A stretch of DNA of 32,820 bases. Origin: CBCPNA01 sp965120415. GTDB lineage: Bacteria; Bacillota; Clostridia; Lachnospirales; CAG-274. The notes under the pieces were generated by a model that saw only the letters and a list, made by a program, of their open reading frames with translations, was not told the DNA's origin and made no database searches. The stretch lies in the NCBI GenBank assembly GCA_965120415.1, contig CBCPNA010000036.1, positions 1 through 32,820 of the forward strand, given 5' to 3'. Every line of letters starts with the position of its first letter. Within the stretch, counting starts at the first letter, position 1. The translations under genes and the position numbers were made by a program. Below are positions 31,794 through 32,820 of this stretch, piece after piece.

Positions 31794-32515
31794 TGCTTGT
31801 AGTAGTAGTACCATGCAAAAGCAAAAGGCGAAGTGATATATTTTTAAGATAATATATAAATAGGAATACTTTTTTGATAGAAAATATTACTTTATAAGAA
31901 GGAATAAGTAAATAATAGTTAGCATAAAGTAAAAATAGTAAGTACAATAGATAATTTATAGATTTATTTTGAAACAATAAGAAAAAAATGATTTTGTTTT
32001 TTTAAAAATGTATGCATTATTCATTTTTTTTAGCATATTTCATAGAAAGGACACTAAAGGTATACCCCTACCTTTAAACAAGATAAAGAGCAAAAACAAG
32101 CATTACGCTAAAGATTTACACAAAAAAAATATCTTTAAATGATAAAATTATTACATAAAATTAAAAAAAGAAAGGAAAAAGTATACCCCCTAGCTAAAAA
32201 GTAAATTAGGTAAATATAAATATATTATTATAGAAAAAAGTAATCAAATAAGCAAGAAAACAAGCATTACAACAAAAATTTTATACAAAATAAAAAAATA
32301 TCTTCTAATATACTATAATTTTAATATATGATTTTAATATATAAAATTTTTATACAAAACACTAAAAGATATTTATTAAAGAAAAAAATTAAAGAAAAGA
32401 ACAATTAAATAAAACAAATACCAGCATAAAAGACTTATATTTAACACAAAAATATCTTCAAATGTTACAAAAAAATATTAATTATTACATATAAATTACA
32501 AATAGACAAAAACTA

Positions 32516-32544
32516 TTGCTTTTTTTAAAAAATGATGTTATATT
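32516..32544 (+). promoter_or_regulatory. Possible upstream promoter of the secreted-protein gene
   Basis: TTGCTT (32516-32521), 17-bp spacer, TATATT (32539-32544), 162 bp ahead of the main promoter. Confidence 0.4.
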
Positions 32545-32677
32545 TATAATCAAGCAAGGCAAACAAGTAAATTTATTTTATATATAGATTTAAAATTTTA
32601 TTAAATAATTTATTTCTCCCTTTTTTTAAGGGGTTAAGCCTAAAATGTTACATTAACATTACAGAAAACAAAAGCTA

Positions 32678-32706
32678 TTGACTACAAAAGTTTGCAATGC
32701 TATAAT
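32678..32706 (+). promoter_or_regulatory. Strong sigma-A promoter of the secreted-protein gene
   Basis: TTGACT (32678-32683), 17-bp spacer, TATAAT (32701-32706). A small hairpin AATGTTA/TAACATT lies just upstream (about 32644-32660). The leader to the ATG is about 57 bases. Confidence 0.88.
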
Positions 32707-32769
32707 GTAATTACAGTGGGTATTTTAGCGATTAGCTTTTGCCCAGTAAAATTTAGGAGGAATTATATA

Positions 32770-32820
32770 ATGAAAAGAAAAATTGCAATATTATTAGCAG
32801 CTATTATGACGACTTCAGCG
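32770..32820 (+). CDS. Start of a secreted protein (signal peptide only; cut by window end)
   Basis: Only 17 codons are present: MKRKIAILLAAIMTTSA. Two Lys and an Arg followed by a hydrophobic core are the start of a Sec signal peptide. The ATG follows AGGAGG (32755-32760) at 9 bases, and the strong promoter suggests abundant expression, as for an S-layer or other surface protein, but the identity cannot be read here. Confidence 0.75.
   Translation, partial: MKRKIAILLAAIMTTSA

Larger units (their letters stand above)
31492..32677. other. Long AT-rich gene-free region with degenerate repeats
   Basis: About 1.2 kb without a supported gene. It contains a terminator (31768-31793) with no gene before it. 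Two related blocks have GTATACCCC at 32060-32068 and 32181-32189, and AAAACAAGCATTAC at 32093-32106 and again at 32257-32270 (164 bp apart), each followed by TTTAYACAAAA and AATATCTT. A weaker third copy is at about 32430-32460. This looks like decayed tandem duplication. The last 170 bases hold the promoters of the next gene. Confidence 0.5.

Noticed and set aside
31801..32530. CRISPR-like repetition in the AT-rich region
   Set aside because: The repeats are degenerate and unevenly spaced, with no constant repeat-spacer pattern and no cas genes.

Overview
The window is a strongly AT-rich chromosomal segment of an endospore-forming, low-GC Firmicute, most likely a clostridium; genus not assigned. 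Spore formation is supported by a gerA-gerB-gerC germinant-receptor operon, the spore-cortex amidase CwlD and a CotS-like kinase-fold protein. Several genes start at TTG behind good Shine-Dalgarno sequences, and many promoters match the vegetative sigma-A consensus with a 17-bp spacer. I saw no phage, insertion sequence, CRISPR array, rRNA or tRNA.

Layout. (1) 1-700: a small orphan hydrophilic gene with its own terminator. (2) 815-2290, minus: a polar amino-acid ABC permease and ATPase behind a promoter covered by ArgR/AhrC-like boxes. (3) 2433-6204, minus: an operon of an Xaa-Pro aminopeptidase, a DUF2161-like PD-(D/E)XK protein, a methionine aminopeptidase with an SEC-C zinc knuckle and an alpha/beta-hydrolase; then nicotinamidase and a secreted NlpC/P60 peptidase. 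(4) 8211-12230, plus: a propeller-like plus coiled-coil protein translated into cwlD, then a 548-aa orphan gene. (5) 12340-16547, plus: an autoregulated MarR repressor with a heterodimeric ABC exporter. (6) 16548-18024: gene debris, then a CotS-like gene. (7) 18343-20217, minus: a membrane-anchored LysM-G5-M23 peptidase. (8) 20269-22820, plus: ddl, murI, trxA and a possible structured RNA. (9) 22834-26381, mostly minus: a decayed partial copy of thrS, thrS itself, and an abrB-pilZ operon. (10) 26535-30370, plus: the ger operon. (11) 30460-32820, plus: an Rpn-like nuclease with an in-frame 12-bp tandem repeat, then over 1 kb of AT-rich DNA leading to the start of a secreted protein.

How the genes fit together. 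Cell-wall construction and remodelling dominates (ddl, murI, CwlD, NlpC/P60, M23), together with sporulation and germination (CotS-like, GerA/B/C, CwlD, AbrB). The most interesting regulatory observation is that the two wall-peptidase promoters carry WalR-type direct repeats directly abutting their -10 boxes, in the same orientation and geometry. That suggests common control, probably repression, by a WalRK-like system. Other strong observations are the tandem ARG-like boxes, the MarR operator over its own start site, the concentration of all catalytic deviations of the ABC exporter in one composite ATP site, and the decayed thrS duplication.
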